DNA of 21,568 nt from Bacillota bacterium (GTDB lineage Bacteria; Bacillota; Clostridia; Christensenellales; Aristaeellaceae): assembly GCA_023402355.1 (NCBI GenBank), contig JAEXCG010000146.1:1-21568 (forward strand), given 5' to 3'. Below the pieces are notes generated by a model. It was not told where the DNA came from, made no database searches, and saw only the letters and a program-made list of their open reading frames with translations. Positions 12,529-21,445 of this stretch are shown here, in pieces. Both the position numbers and the translations under genes were made by a program. Within the stretch, counting starts at the first letter, position 1, and every line of letters starts with the position of its first letter.

Positions 12529-13299
12529 TCATTTGTGCGCGTAGGTGCGCGGGGAAACGCCGGTGCGCTGGCGAAACTGGCGGCTGAAGTGGGTCACGCT
12601 GGCATACCCCAGCCGCTCCGCCAGGCGCGCGACGGAGATGTCCGAGCCCACGAGCACGCTCTTGGCCGCGTCGATGCGCGCCTGAATCAGGTCGTTCATC
12701 GGGGAAACGTCGAACTGCGCCTTGTACACCGCGTAAAACCGCGAGGGGCTCATGTGCATCTCCTCCGCCATGCGCTCCACCGTCCAGGGTTCGCCCAGCC
12801 TCGCGAAGAGCCCGCTTCTGAATCGGTGCAGCAGCGCGCCAAGCTCCGGGTTGACGGCGCGCGCCTCCGTTCCCCCGGCGCAGGCGCGGCTGAGGCGGAT
12901 GAGCAGCATCTCGGATGCAGCGTCCGCGAGCTCCAGGCGGTGGACGCGGCTGCTGTTGATCTCCAGCTCGATCTCGCAGATGGCCGACGTGATGAAGGAG
13001 CAGTCCCCCGGGTACAGGAGCGCATCCGTCGGCACGCCGTATCGCCGCACGAGTTCCGCCGCTCCCGCGTCCAGGTGCATCCAGTCGTGCAGCAGGGGCG
13101 TTTCGCTGCAAAACCATTGCTTCGTGTGGGGTGCAAAGAGGACGCAGGCGTCCGGACGCGTCCATTCGGGCGCGCCGTCTCCTATCTGAAGCCGCACCGG
13201 GCCAAAGAAATGCAGCAGCGTAAAGTTCTCGATGCCCGCCGGACGGTTGATCGTAAAACCGGCCGCCTCCGACCAACGATGGCGCGCGCTGACGACCAT
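12529..13299 (-). CDS. AraC-family transcription regulator
   Basis: The 256-residue protein from ATG 13297-13299 (MVVSARHRWSEAAGF) has GGGAGGG six bases upstream. Residues 1-140 form a cupin-like sensing domain (FTLLHFFGPVRLQIGD ... ACVLFAPHTKQWF ... HDWMHLDAG), usually a sugar-binding fold. Residues 160-256 hold the two HTH motifs (WTVERMAEEMHMSPSRFYAVYKAQF and ISVARLAERLGYASVTHFSRQFRQRTGVSPRTYAHK), matching the AraC/XylS consensus. It is divergent from the GH2 gene across a 159-base region with a strong promoter for each, so it very probably controls that gene. The inducer is unknown. Confidence 0.92.
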   Translation of the reverse strand: MVVSARHRWSEAAGFTINRPAGIENFTLLHFFGPVRLQIGDGAPEWTRPDACVLFAPHTKQWFCSETPLLHDWMHLDAGAAELVRRYGVPTDALLYPGDCSFITSAICEIELEINSSRVHRLELADAASEMLLIRLSRACAGGTEARAVNPELGALLHRFRSGLFARLGEPWTVERMAEEMHMSPSRFYAVYKAQFDVSPMNDLIQARIDAAKSVLVGSDISVARLAERLGYASVTHFSRQFRQRTGVSPRTYAHK

Positions 13300-13330
13300 G
13301 CGCATCCCTCCCTGTGATTCCATCGGTAAC

Positions 13331-13359
13331 ATTGTAGCGAGGATAGTAGGATATGTCAA
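13331..13359 (-). promoter_or_regulatory. Promoter of the AraC regulator
   Basis: On the minus strand, TTGACA (13354-13359) and TACAAT (13331-13336) are separated by 17 bases, close to full consensus. The message starts about 25 bases before the chosen ATG. Confidence 0.8.
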
Positions 13360-13378
13360 ATAAATGGGCGATATGTTA

Positions 13379-13407
13379 TTGCCTGCGCCTGGGCGAAATC
13401 CTATAAT
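13379..13407 (+). promoter_or_regulatory. Promoter of the GH2 glycosidase
   Basis: TTGCCT (13379-13384), a 17-base spacer and TATAAT (13402-13407) lie on the plus strand. The short hairpin GGGCC-CAT-GGCCC followed by TCTTTTT (about 13427-13446) lies in the leader just before the ribosome site. Confidence 0.8.
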
Positions 13408-13458
13408 GAACGTGCAAAGAAGAACGGGCCCATGGCCCTCTTTTTAAGGAGTGATTCG

Positions 13459-15183
13459 ATGAATTCGATTCCCAGAAGCGAGCATCCCAAGCCGCAGTTC
13501 CGCCGCGAAAGCTGGCTGAACCTTAACGGCGAGTGGGGCTTTGAAATCGACAATGGACGCAGCGGCAAGGCGCGCGGCCTCAGCGAGCCCGGCGCAGCGC
13601 TTGCGGGGCGCATCACCGTCCCCTTCTGCCCGCAGAGCAAGCTCTCCGGCGTGGAGCACAAGGACTTCATGCTGGGCGTCTGGTACCGCCGGACCGTGAC
13701 GCTGTCCGAGGCGCAGGTGAGCGGGCGCGTCGTGCTGCACTTCGGCGCCGTGGACTACCGCTGCGAGGCGTTCGTCAACGGAAAGAGCGTCGGCACGCAC
13801 AAGGGCGGCTATGTGTCCTTCCAGTTCGACGTCACGGACGCCGTACACGCCGGGGAAAACGTCGTTACGGTCTACGCGGAGGACGACGAGCGCGACCCCA
13901 TGATCCCGCGCGGCAAGCAGAGCGAGGAGTTCTTCTCTCACGGGTGCGATTACACCCGCACCACCGGCATCTGGCAGACCGTCTGGCTGGAGTTCATGCC
14001 GAAGACGCATATAGAAAAGGTCAAGTTCTACCCGAACGTCGACGAGGGCTCCCTGTGGATCGCTGCCAACCTGCAGGGCGAAGGGACGCTTTTTGTCACC
14101 GCGCGCTACGAGGGCCGCGTCGTCGGACAGGCATCGGTTCCGTCCTGCGGCGGCCTCGTGCAGCTCGCGCTTTCGCTCTCCGAGGTGCATCTGTGGGAGG
14201 TCGGCTGCGGCCGCCTGTACGACATCGAGCTTTCCTACGGCGAGGACGTCGTCTACAGCTACGCGGGCCTGCGCAGCGTGCGGCTCGATGGGCGCAAATT
14301 CCTGCTCAACGGCAAGTCCGTCTTCCAGCGCACCGTGCTCGACCAGGGCTTCTACCCGGACGGCATCTACACCGCCCCGAGCGACGCGGCGCTCGTGCGC
14401 GACATCGAGCTTTCCCTCGCCTGCGGCTTCAACGGCGCGCGGCTGCACGAAAAGGTCTTCGAGGAGCGCTTCCTCTACCACTGCGACCGTCTGGGCTATC
14501 TGGTGTGGGGGGAATACCCCAACTGGGGGCTGGATCACACCCGTCCGGAGGCGGTGTTCAGCGTCCTGCCGGAATGGCTGGAAGAGCTCGACCGCGACTT
14601 CAACCACCCCGCGATCATCGGCTGGTGCCCGTTTAACGAAACCTGGGACAGGGATCACCGCAAGCAGGACGACGAGGTGCTGCGGGCCGTCTACCTGGCG
14701 ACCAAGAGCGTCGATCCGACCCGCCCGTGCATCGACACCAGCGGCAACTACCACGTTGCCACCGACATCTACGACGTGCACGACTACGAGCAGGACGCCG
14801 CGCTCTTCCGCGAGCACTACGACGCGCTGAAAAACGGCGGCGAGCTGTGGGATCAGGTGAACCACCGCGGCACGGGCGTCCGTCAGCAGTACGACGGCGA
14901 GCTGCCCGTGTTCATCAGCGAGTACGGCGGAATCGGCTGGGCGCTGGACGAAAAGGCCTGGGGCTACGGCAACATGCCCAAATCTCCGGAGGATTTCATC
15001 GCCCGCTTCCGCGGCCTTGCGGACGCAATTCTGGACAACCCGAAGATCATGGGCCTTTGCTACACGCAGCTCACGAACGTCGAGCAGGAGCAAAACGGCC
15101 TTTACACCTACGACCGCGAGCCTAAGTTCGACGTGGAGATCTTCAAGCAGATTCTCTCGCGCAAGGCCGCGATCGAAGACTAA
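13459..15183 (+). CDS. GH2 family glycosidase (beta-galactosidase-like)
   Basis: The 574-residue protein from ATG 13459 has a perfect AAGGAG seven bases upstream; the open frame extends 27 bases further but lacks a ribosome site. It has the three GH2 parts: a jelly-roll sugar-binding domain (about 10-180, with WLNLNGEWGFEID and VWYRRTV), an Ig-like domain (about 180-270) and a TIM barrel (about 275-574). Acid/base E394 lies in PFNETWD and nucleophile E488 in VFISEYGG. The NxK motif of true beta-glucuronidases is missing (QNGLYTYDREPK instead), so a beta-galactosidase or related activity is favoured. There is no signal peptide, so the substrate must enter the cell. It is divergent from the AraC gene, likely its regulator, and ends at a strong terminator. 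Confidence 0.9.
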   Translation: MNSIPRSEHPKPQFRRESWLNLNGEWGFEIDNGRSGKARGLSEPGAALAGRITVPFCPQSKLSGVEHKDFMLGVWYRRTVTLSEAQVSGRVVLHFGAVDYRCEAFVNGKSVGTHKGGYVSFQFDVTDAVHAGENVVTVYAEDDERDPMIPRGKQSEEFFSHGCDYTRTTGIWQTVWLEFMPKTHIEKVKFYPNVDEGSLWIAANLQGEGTLFVTARYEGRVVGQASVPSCGGLVQLALSLSEVHLWEVGCGRLYDIELSYGEDVVYSYAGLRSVRLDGRKFLLNGKSVFQRTVLDQGFYPDGIYTAPSDAALVRDIELSLACGFNGARLHEKVFEERFLYHCDRLGYLVWGEYPNWGLDHTRPEAVFSVLPEWLEELDRDFNHPAIIGWCPFNETWDRDHRKQDDEVLRAVYLATKSVDPTRPCIDTSGNYHVATDIYDVHDYEQDAALFREHYDALKNGGELWDQVNHRGTGVRQQYDGELPVFISEYGGIGWALDEKAWGYGNMPKSPEDFIARFRGLADAILDNPKIMGLCYTQLTNVEQEQNGLYTYDREPKFDVEIFKQILSRKAAIED

Positions 15184-15194
15184 GCCGCAAACGT

Positions 15195-15245
15195 GCAGGA
15201 GGCCGCGGGCGAAAGCGTCGCCCGCGGCCCCTGCTCTATTTTTAT
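15195..15245 (+). terminator. Strong terminator after the GH2 gene
   Basis: GGCCGCGGGCGA (15201-15212) pairs with 15218-15229, extended by GCAGG/CCTGC, and is followed by TCTATTTTT on the plus strand. It lies between the convergent GH2 and transporter genes. Confidence 0.85.
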
Positions 15246-15259
15246 TTCAATCCGTCTGA

Positions 15260-16144
15260 CTAAAACGGAATCGCGAACATCAGCGTCGCCAGAAGGCTCA
15301 GTGCGAAGCCCGCCATGGCCTTGCGTGTGTGACGCTCGCCGAAGAAGATGCGCCCTGCGATCGCGGTAAGCACCACCGTTCCCCCCGTAATGATCGGGTA
15401 CATCACGACCGCCGGCAGGTGCGCCGCGCTGAGCAGCTGCGCAAAGTAACTCGCGCTGTCGATGAGCGAAACGCAAGCGATCAGGACGCCCAGCCGCAGC
15501 AACCCCGATCCGCCGTTCCTCGACGGCTCCGCTCTTGCAGGCTGCAGGCCGTATACGAGCGCGGCGGCGCTCCCGAGCATCAGAGCCTTCGCCATAATGA
15601 AGTTCTGCGGCCCCGTTCCCAAAGCGCTATTAGAATAGATATAGGACACGATGCTGATCGCTCCGTTTATCAGGAAGATTAGGCAGCAGAGGACGATAAA
15701 TCCGCCGGAAGGCCGCTGTGCCCGCCCCCTCTCCGGCAGCACCGTCAAAATCAGAGCCACCGTCATGAACAGGATACCGACGACGTGCAGGACGGTAAGG
15801 CGATTTCCGCACACGACACCGTATAGGAAGGGGAGCAGCATTCCGCCTTGCATCTGAAAGACCGTATACAGCGAAACAGGCCCCTTTCCATAGGCGATAA
15901 ACGTAACCCCTTCGCTCAACACGGCTACTGTGTCTATGGCAAGCGCCATCAGAAGGGTGTATCCGTTTACCTGAACGCGGAAACGGTTCAATGTAAAGAA
16001 GAGCAGGAACGACATGCCGGAGGAGACGGCCACCTTAAACGCGACGCTCCTGATGGCATACGGCACACAGCCACGATACACTTTGTTGATGGAAAAGCAG
16101 GCCGTAATGCCTACGTCCGCGAGGAGAGCAAGCAAGTAATACAC
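15260..16144 (-). CDS. EamA/DMT-type membrane transporter
   Basis: The 294-residue protein has about ten hydrophobic helices in two similar halves (for example YYLLALLADVGITACFSI at the start and AGFALSLLATLMFAIPF at the end). The helix pair followed by FGERHTRKAMAG in the last part is typical of EamA carriers. These move small metabolites and sometimes sugars or amino acids across the inner membrane. The GTG start (16142-16144) directly follows the alpha-galactosidase TGA, with AGGAGGG upstream inside that gene, so translation is coupled. That placement suggests it handles a substrate or product of the galactosidase (inference). A nucleotide-sugar or amino-acid exporter role cannot be excluded. 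Confidence 0.85.
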   Translation of the reverse strand: MYYLLALLADVGITACFSINKVYRGCVPYAIRSVAFKVAVSSGMSFLLFFTLNRFRVQVNGYTLLMALAIDTVAVLSEGVTFIAYGKGPVSLYTVFQMQGGMLLPFLYGVVCGNRLTVLHVVGILFMTVALILTVLPERGRAQRPSGGFIVLCCLIFLINGAISIVSYIYSNSALGTGPQNFIMAKALMLGSAAALVYGLQPARAEPSRNGGSGLLRLGVLIACVSLIDSASYFAQLLSAAHLPAVVMYPIITGGTVVLTAIAGRIFFGERHTRKAMAGFALSLLATLMFAIPF

Positions 16145-18073
16145 TCATACCCTCCTGTAAAAGAGTACGCGACATTCGCGCTTCCTGTCGATTTGTAGCG
16201 GCCATCCCTGAGCGAGCGTCCGCCCGTCCACAACGCCCAGCTCCCCCAGGTCCATATCCTCCAGCGCATAGCTGGCCGCCTCGTCGATCTCACGCAGCTG
16301 GGCGTCTATCCGGCAGATCATGCTCTGCGCGCGCCTATAGGCCAGCAGCACGCCACGGCCCTCCTGCGGCAGATGCAACTGATAGGCCATCCAATCCCTT
16401 TCGCTGTCGAAGCAGCCGGTCAGGGGCCACATATTTCCCGACGTATAGGGCTGGATGCGTCTGGCGTCGCGCATCATTCTGCGATACCAGTCAAACAGCT
16501 CGGCGGAGCTGTCCGCCGGTGGCGTCCCCATCGAGATACCCGCAGCCAGCGCGCTGCGGAAGCGATAGGTGTCCATGCCCCGAGTGCTCACGCCGCACGC
16601 GTTGACCGGCAGAAAGCGACTGAGGTAATACGTGTGAATCTGGCAGCCCGTCGGCTCCGTCAGCGAACCGAAGCAGGTATAGTCCGTCCGAAACAACGGG
16701 ATGCTTCTGCGGCACGCCTCGTAGTCCAGCCGTCTGCCCCCGCTGGCGCAGTTATCGATGATCAGGTGGGGAAAACGGGCCAACAGCCCATCCCACAGCC
16801 GATAAAGGCCCGCCACGTATTTGAGCTCGGTCATCCCGCGCCGGTCCGCCGCGTCGGCATAGCGCCAATGGCTGAGTGGGCCGAAGTTAAAGTCGATTCG
16901 GAGCACCTGCATGTCGTAACGCTCGATCGCTTCGGCCAGCAGCGATTCCAGCCAGTTCCGAGCCGCTTCGTTGCCCAGGTTCAGCAGCAGGTCCCCGCCC
17001 TTCCGGCGTTCTCCCACGTACCAGTCCGGGTGTGTTTTCACCCGCTCGGCGTGGGCCTTGGCACGTTCCGGTTCATACCAGAGCAGAAAGCCCAACCCCT
17101 GCGCGTGCACAGCGTCAGAAACTTCCTCCATACCGTTGGGGTAGACCGTCTTCGCAGGCTGCCAGTCGCCAATTCCCGCGTTGTCGTACCAGAGCCCGTC
17201 GGACTCCAGGCTATCCTCCGGCACATCGCCATACCAGCCCGCGTCGATCCAGTAGGCATCGCCGCCAAGGCGCTGCGACCGAATGGTGTCGAGGTTTTGC
17301 AGGTGCTTGCACGCGCTGCTGCCGCCCCAGCTCGTCATGCACAGCGGCGCTACGACGGGCTTTCCTTCAACCCGGGGCAATATGTGCTCGCGCGCGAAGC
17401 GGCGGTAGGCGTTGTGACCTGCAGCTTCGTCCCCCTCCCAGCGCAGCATCAGCATGCGCGGCAGCGCGACCGTCTCGCCGGGGTGCAGACGAAAATGCGC
17501 GTCCTCCAGACCTGCAGTAAAGAGCACCCGGCCCTCGTCGTTCGGGCGCACGAGCTCCGCCTGCCACTGACCGCTCCAGCCAATAGCCATCGTGTAGCCG
17601 TAATCTGTCATCAGCAGGTTGAAGTAGGGCAACCGCACGGACGAGGAACGTCCCCCCTCACAGCGCAGGCTTCGCCGCGCCCGGTGAAAGAGCTGCGTCC
17701 GGTTCTCCAAAAAGTCGCAGATTTGTTCATTCGATCCGTTGTAGTCCAGAAAAAACGGAGAGGTCTGCGGCGCAAAGCGGATTTCAAAATCCGCAAAACA
17801 CACGTCCGATACGATCTGCGTGTCGTAATTAGAGGAATTTGAAAGGTTCATAAACCACTCTATGGCGTCCTCATCCCGATAGCGGCGAATCGACAACTCG
17901 ATCCGAAGACCGCTTGCCAGCGTCGCCACGCGCGACTCCAGGTCGAAAGCCTCCTCCCGGCACTCCGCTCGTTCCCAGCTCAGCGCGTCGAAAGCGACGG
18001 GCTCGTTCCCATAGCGCATGGAGACGGGCGGCCTTTTCTGAAACAGCTCGTCGTATAAAAGCGACTCCTTCAT
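16145..18073 (-). CDS. GH36-type alpha-galactosidase
   Basis: The 642-residue protein has an N-terminal beta-sandwich (about 1-230), a TIM barrel (about 240-560, starting MTSWGGSSA and YWIDAGWYGD) and a C-terminal beta domain. Nucleophile D394 lies in LRIDFNFG and acid/base D464 in LFRTDYT. The NCASGGRRLDYE segment (441-452) matches the GH36 substrate-binding loop. It removes terminal alpha-galactose from melibiose- or raffinose-like sugars. It is about 90 residues shorter than typical 730-residue members but keeps the active site. No signal peptide is present, so it acts in the cytoplasm. GGAAGG lies upstream of the ATG. It follows the response regulator by 73 bases in the same operon. Confidence 0.9.
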   Translation of the reverse strand: MKESLLYDELFQKRPPVSMRYGNEPVAFDALSWERAECREEAFDLESRVATLASGLRIELSIRRYRDEDAIEWFMNLSNSSNYDTQIVSDVCFADFEIRFAPQTSPFFLDYNGSNEQICDFLENRTQLFHRARRSLRCEGGRSSSVRLPYFNLLMTDYGYTMAIGWSGQWQAELVRPNDEGRVLFTAGLEDAHFRLHPGETVALPRMLMLRWEGDEAAGHNAYRRFAREHILPRVEGKPVVAPLCMTSWGGSSACKHLQNLDTIRSQRLGGDAYWIDAGWYGDVPEDSLESDGLWYDNAGIGDWQPAKTVYPNGMEEVSDAVHAQGLGFLLWYEPERAKAHAERVKTHPDWYVGERRKGGDLLLNLGNEAARNWLESLLAEAIERYDMQVLRIDFNFGPLSHWRYADAADRRGMTELKYVAGLYRLWDGLLARFPHLIIDNCASGGRRLDYEACRRSIPLFRTDYTCFGSLTEPTGCQIHTYYLSRFLPVNACGVSTRGMDTYRFRSALAAGISMGTPPADSSAELFDWYRRMMRDARRIQPYTSGNMWPLTGCFDSERDWMAYQLHLPQEGRGVLLAYRRAQSMICRIDAQLREIDEAASYALEDMDLGELGVVDGRTLAQGWPLQIDRKRECRVLFYRRV

Positions 18074-18113
18074 CGTCTTTTTCCTTCCCTTCGTTCATTT
18101 ACCCAATTTAGGC

Positions 18114-18137
18114 AAAGCAAAGAAAAGCCTTTGCTTT
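18114..18137. repeat. 9-bp inverted repeat between response regulator and alpha-galactosidase
   Basis: AAAGCAAAG (18114-18122) and CTTTGCTTT (18129-18137) are exact arms around six bases. The T-run follows on the plus strand, not in the direction of the operon, so on the minus strand this is more likely an operator, an mRNA processing stem or a weak attenuator than a terminator. Confidence 0.5.
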
Positions 18138-18146
18138 TTCGTCTGA

Positions 18147-19712
18147 TCAAGCCTCGAAGGGCCTGCGGTATTCCGTGGGTGTAAGGCCCGTGTTCTTCTT
18201 AAACCACACGGAGAAATAATAGGGATTGGGGTAGCCCACCTGTTCGCTGATCTCGTAAATCTTGAGATCCGGATCCTGCAGCAGCGTTCGCGCTCGGTCA
18301 AGCCTCCGCCGATTTAAAACCTTGCTGATGCTCTGGCCCGTCTCCTGCTTGAAAAGCATGCTCACATAGCTGGGGCTCAGGAAGACCTCCTGTGCGATGC
18401 GTTCCAAACCGCCGTCCGAATCGAACCCCACCTTTTCGATCGCTCGATAGATGTCCCGAATGACGCGTTTGTTTTCCCGCTGCATCTGTGAAAACCGTTC
18501 CCGCTGCATCCGCCGAATGAAGTCCAGCACCAGCCCGACTCCCTCGCTGCGCGTTCCCTGCGCGATGCGGTTGTAGATCCCCAGGCACTCGGCACACAGA
18601 GTCGTCCTTTCGGTCGCCTCGCCGAGCAGGTTGCGCACGTAGCTGCTCAGCGTCTCATATGCGGTGAGGATGAACATGTCCCGATCCTCAATCTGATTGA
18701 GCCGCTCCTGAAGCAGGGCCAGTCGCTGGTCGATCCCCGCCTCGTCCACGACGCGAAAGATTCCCTCCATGCAGTCCAAGGTATTCTGTGCCTCCCGGTA
18801 GTCCGGAAGGGAGCATTCCGCCGTCGCCGGACAGACGAAGACGCCGTTTCTGCCCAACAGAAAGCGCATGCCCAGGGCCCGCACCGCTTGCTGATACAGC
18901 GTCCCAAGCGAATCCAGCCCTAGCAAAGACCGGCTCATGCCAACAGTCACGCAAAGATCGTCCTCTGTCAGCCGCTCCATTACCTGTTTCGCCTCAGCGA
19001 TCCATTCCTTTGTTTCTTCCTTCGACGGCTCCGCTTCCAGCGCAAGCACGAGCGCCACCACGCCGCCATGCAGCACGGCCGCGCCGCGCTGGGCGAAGGA
19101 GTACTCCACCAGCTGCTTGCAGTTCCACAAATGAGGGAAGAGGTCTGCCCCGGCGCACTGCGTCTTGGCGCAGAACAGCTCGAACACCATGCAGGTGAAG
19201 TACATCCCAGGCTTCCATTCGGGAAAGTACAGCGAAGCGTGCATCCTCGCGTCCCCTGCATCTCCCGCCAGCAGGCGGGTCAGGATGTGCTCGCGCATAT
19301 AGGGCAAGCTCTCTTCCAGCAGCTTCTTCTGCTTCAGCTTTCTCTGTCTGCACGCCCCGGCCTTTAGAACCGCCGCCAGAAGTCTGTCGTTGTCCACCGG
19401 TTTTGTGATGTAGTCTGTCACGCTCAGCTTGAGCGCTTCTACCGCATAGGAAAACTCGCTGTAAGCGCTGAGGAACACGACCTGTACGTCAGGGTACTTC
19501 TCCGCAACCCTTCTTGTCAGCTCCACGCCGTCCATGTGCGGCATGCGCACGTCGGTCACCAGCACGTCGATCGTCTCGTTCATCTGCTCCAGGATGCCGA
19601 CGCCGTCATACGCGGTCCCCGCCACCTCGACGCCCTGCTCCGCCCACGGTATGGCCACGAGAAGCGCCCTGACCAATACGCGGTTATCGTCTGCCAGCAG
19701 CATCCTGATCAT
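18147..19712 (-). CDS. Response regulator with AraC-type output (YesN family)
   Basis: Residues 1-120 of this 521-residue protein are a receiver domain with acidic D8/D9 (LLADDN), phospho-acceptor D54 (LVTDVRMP) and K104 (YITKPVD). A long helical linker follows (about 130-410). The C-terminal AraC domain (about 415-521) includes LERIAQEVFLSPSYVSMLFKQETGQSISKVLNRRRLDRA and IYEISEQVGYPNPYYFSVWFKKNTGLTPTEYRR. It is phosphorylated by the kinase encoded just upstream and should activate the sugar genes. The ATG lies inside the 3' end of the kinase gene (29-base overlap) with GAGGAGG upstream. This family normally controls carbohydrate loci, as the neighbouring alpha-galactosidase supports. Confidence 0.93.
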   Translation of the reverse strand: MIRMLLADDNRVLVRALLVAIPWAEQGVEVAGTAYDGVGILEQMNETIDVLVTDVRMPHMDGVELTRRVAEKYPDVQVVFLSAYSEFSYAVEALKLSVTDYITKPVDNDRLLAAVLKAGACRQRKLKQKKLLEESLPYMREHILTRLLAGDAGDARMHASLYFPEWKPGMYFTCMVFELFCAKTQCAGADLFPHLWNCKQLVEYSFAQRGAAVLHGGVVALVLALEAEPSKEETKEWIAEAKQVMERLTEDDLCVTVGMSRSLLGLDSLGTLYQQAVRALGMRFLLGRNGVFVCPATAECSLPDYREAQNTLDCMEGIFRVVDEAGIDQRLALLQERLNQIEDRDMFILTAYETLSSYVRNLLGEATERTTLCAECLGIYNRIAQGTRSEGVGLVLDFIRRMQRERFSQMQRENKRVIRDIYRAIEKVGFDSDGGLERIAQEVFLSPSYVSMLFKQETGQSISKVLNRRRLDRARTLLQDPDLKIYEISEQVGYPNPYYFSVWFKKNTGLTPTEYRRPFEA

Positions 19713-21445
19713 ATACGGCGACCTCCTCTGCGCTCATGCCGCCCAGCGGCAGCTCCACCGTCACGCACCCGCCGCCCTGTGGGCGATTTTCAATCCGCAT
19801 CCGCGCTCTTCCGCCGAAGTATAGCTTCAAGCGCTTGCGCACGTTGCGCATGCCGATGCCCTCGCGAGTCTTCAGTTCCCCGCCCAGCATCTCTGCGGAG
19901 AAGCCGGGCCCGCTGTCTTCCACGCGGATTCGGATCGTCCCGTCCGAAATGTCTCCGACGACGCTGACCCATCCCCGCTGCTCGCTCTCGTTTACGCCGT
20001 GAATCAGCGCGTTTTCGAGGATTGGCTGCAGGATAAACTTGGGGATGCGCGCCTCCATCGCCTCATTTGCGACATCAATCGTGAAGGAAAACTGCTCGGC
20101 ATAGACCATTTGCTGAATCTCCAGATAGACCCGGATGATGTCGATTTCCTCTCGGAGCGGGATGCAAAAACCGTTCCTGTCCAAAGAATAATTAAAAAAC
20201 GTGGCAAGCTTCATGAGCAGCGTTGAAGCCACCTTCGGCTCGTTAATCTCGATGTAGCCCTTGATGGAAGCCAGCGTATTGTACAGAAAGTGCGAATTGA
20301 TCTGGAGCCGTAGTGCCTCCATCCGATACCGGCTCTCCCGTGAAACCATGCGCGCGTTTTCCCGGCTCAGGTCGCCGATGTGGTTCAGCAAGCGGTTGTA
20401 GGCGTGCAGCAGCACGCTGATTTCCTCGCAGTCGTCGCGGTATTCATCCATATGCAGTTCCAGGGTATCCGGAAGCGTCCTTCGGTTGACGCCCTGTTCG
20501 AGCGTGTGCGTGAACGTGCGAAGGCGGCCGGTCAGCGCCCTTGAGGCGACCAGTGTAAAGAGCGCCGCGAAGACGCAGGCGACGACGATCATGATCCAGG
20601 TCAGCAGCAGGATGGACTCCGTATCGCGGTATAGGTATGCCGCAGGCACACGCGCACACAGGTACCATTGATAGCCCTTGAGCGGGCGAACAGTGTAAAA
20701 GTCGTCTCCCTCCCGCAGCTCGTCCCGCGCGGTCAACGCCCCGACCAGGTCGTCCGGGAGCGCAGTCCCGATATGCTCTTCGTAGGAGGAGGACAGGATC
20801 ATGCCCTCCCGGTTTATCAGCATGAGCTCGTAAGGATCGCCAATATTGAGGTTCCAGTCGGAAAGCAGCTTCGACGCGTCGATGTCCACCGCGACGGCGG
20901 CGCGCACGAACATATCCGCGCCGTCCACCAAAAAGCGCACTAAGGAAATCTGCCAGCGTGCCCTGATCCCCGGCACACGCGGCGTGCTGCGGTACGTGTC
21001 CACCAGCTTGAGCTGATCCGTGCGGTCGCGCAGCAGATCGTCCACAGGGATTTCCGTAAAGAGCTGGTCGTAGTCGAAGAAGTGCGTGCCCTCCCGCTGG
21101 TACATCAAGTCCTCATTCTTCGTGAATACGCGGATGCGCTCAAAGTCAAACTGTGTTTCAAGCACAGCAAAGTAATTTACGGATTCGCGGTACGACTGCA
21201 TCTGTTCACTAGGCAGGAGGTACGTGCCGCTAAATATGTTTTTGTAAACAGGGGGAAAGTAGAGCACCATCTCCGTCACCTCCGCCGCGCGGTTCAGGAC
21301 ACCCGTGATGCTCGTCTCCACCTTCTCGCTGAAGCTGCAGATCATCTCCAGCTTCTGCATGCGCAGCACCTTCTGCGTCTGCAAATACGAAAACGTGCCC
21401 GTAACCAGAAGCACTACGATGATCATGGGCATCAGGAACAGGGGG
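19684..21445 (-). CDS. Sensor histidine kinase (YesM family), 5' end disrupted
   Basis: The protein has a first membrane helix (about 1-17), an extracellular sensor region (about 30-270, Cache-like), a second helix (LLLTWIMIVVACVFAALFTLVA, about 276-297) and a HAMP-like linker. The His_kinase segment has H381 in INSHFLYNTL, and the ATPase has N474 (ILENALIHG) and a DSGPG box (about 506). Numbering is from the first Met at 21432. That Met has no ribosome site, and the usual cytoplasmic N-terminus is missing. In the same frame codons extend upstream to 21445, then enter a palindrome holding a stop. The gene is therefore probably broken by an insertion at its start, which would silence it and affect the genes behind it. 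Confidence 0.85.

Noticed and set aside
13444..15093. 549-codon open frame on the minus strand opposite the GH2 gene
   Set aside because: The plus frame has catalytic residues, a ribosome site, a promoter and a terminator. The opposite frame is open only because of high third-position GC and has no recognisable domain.
16373..17842. 489-codon plus-strand frame opposite the alpha-galactosidase
   Set aside because: It is a shadow of the GH36 gene; no ribosome site and no protein-like motif.
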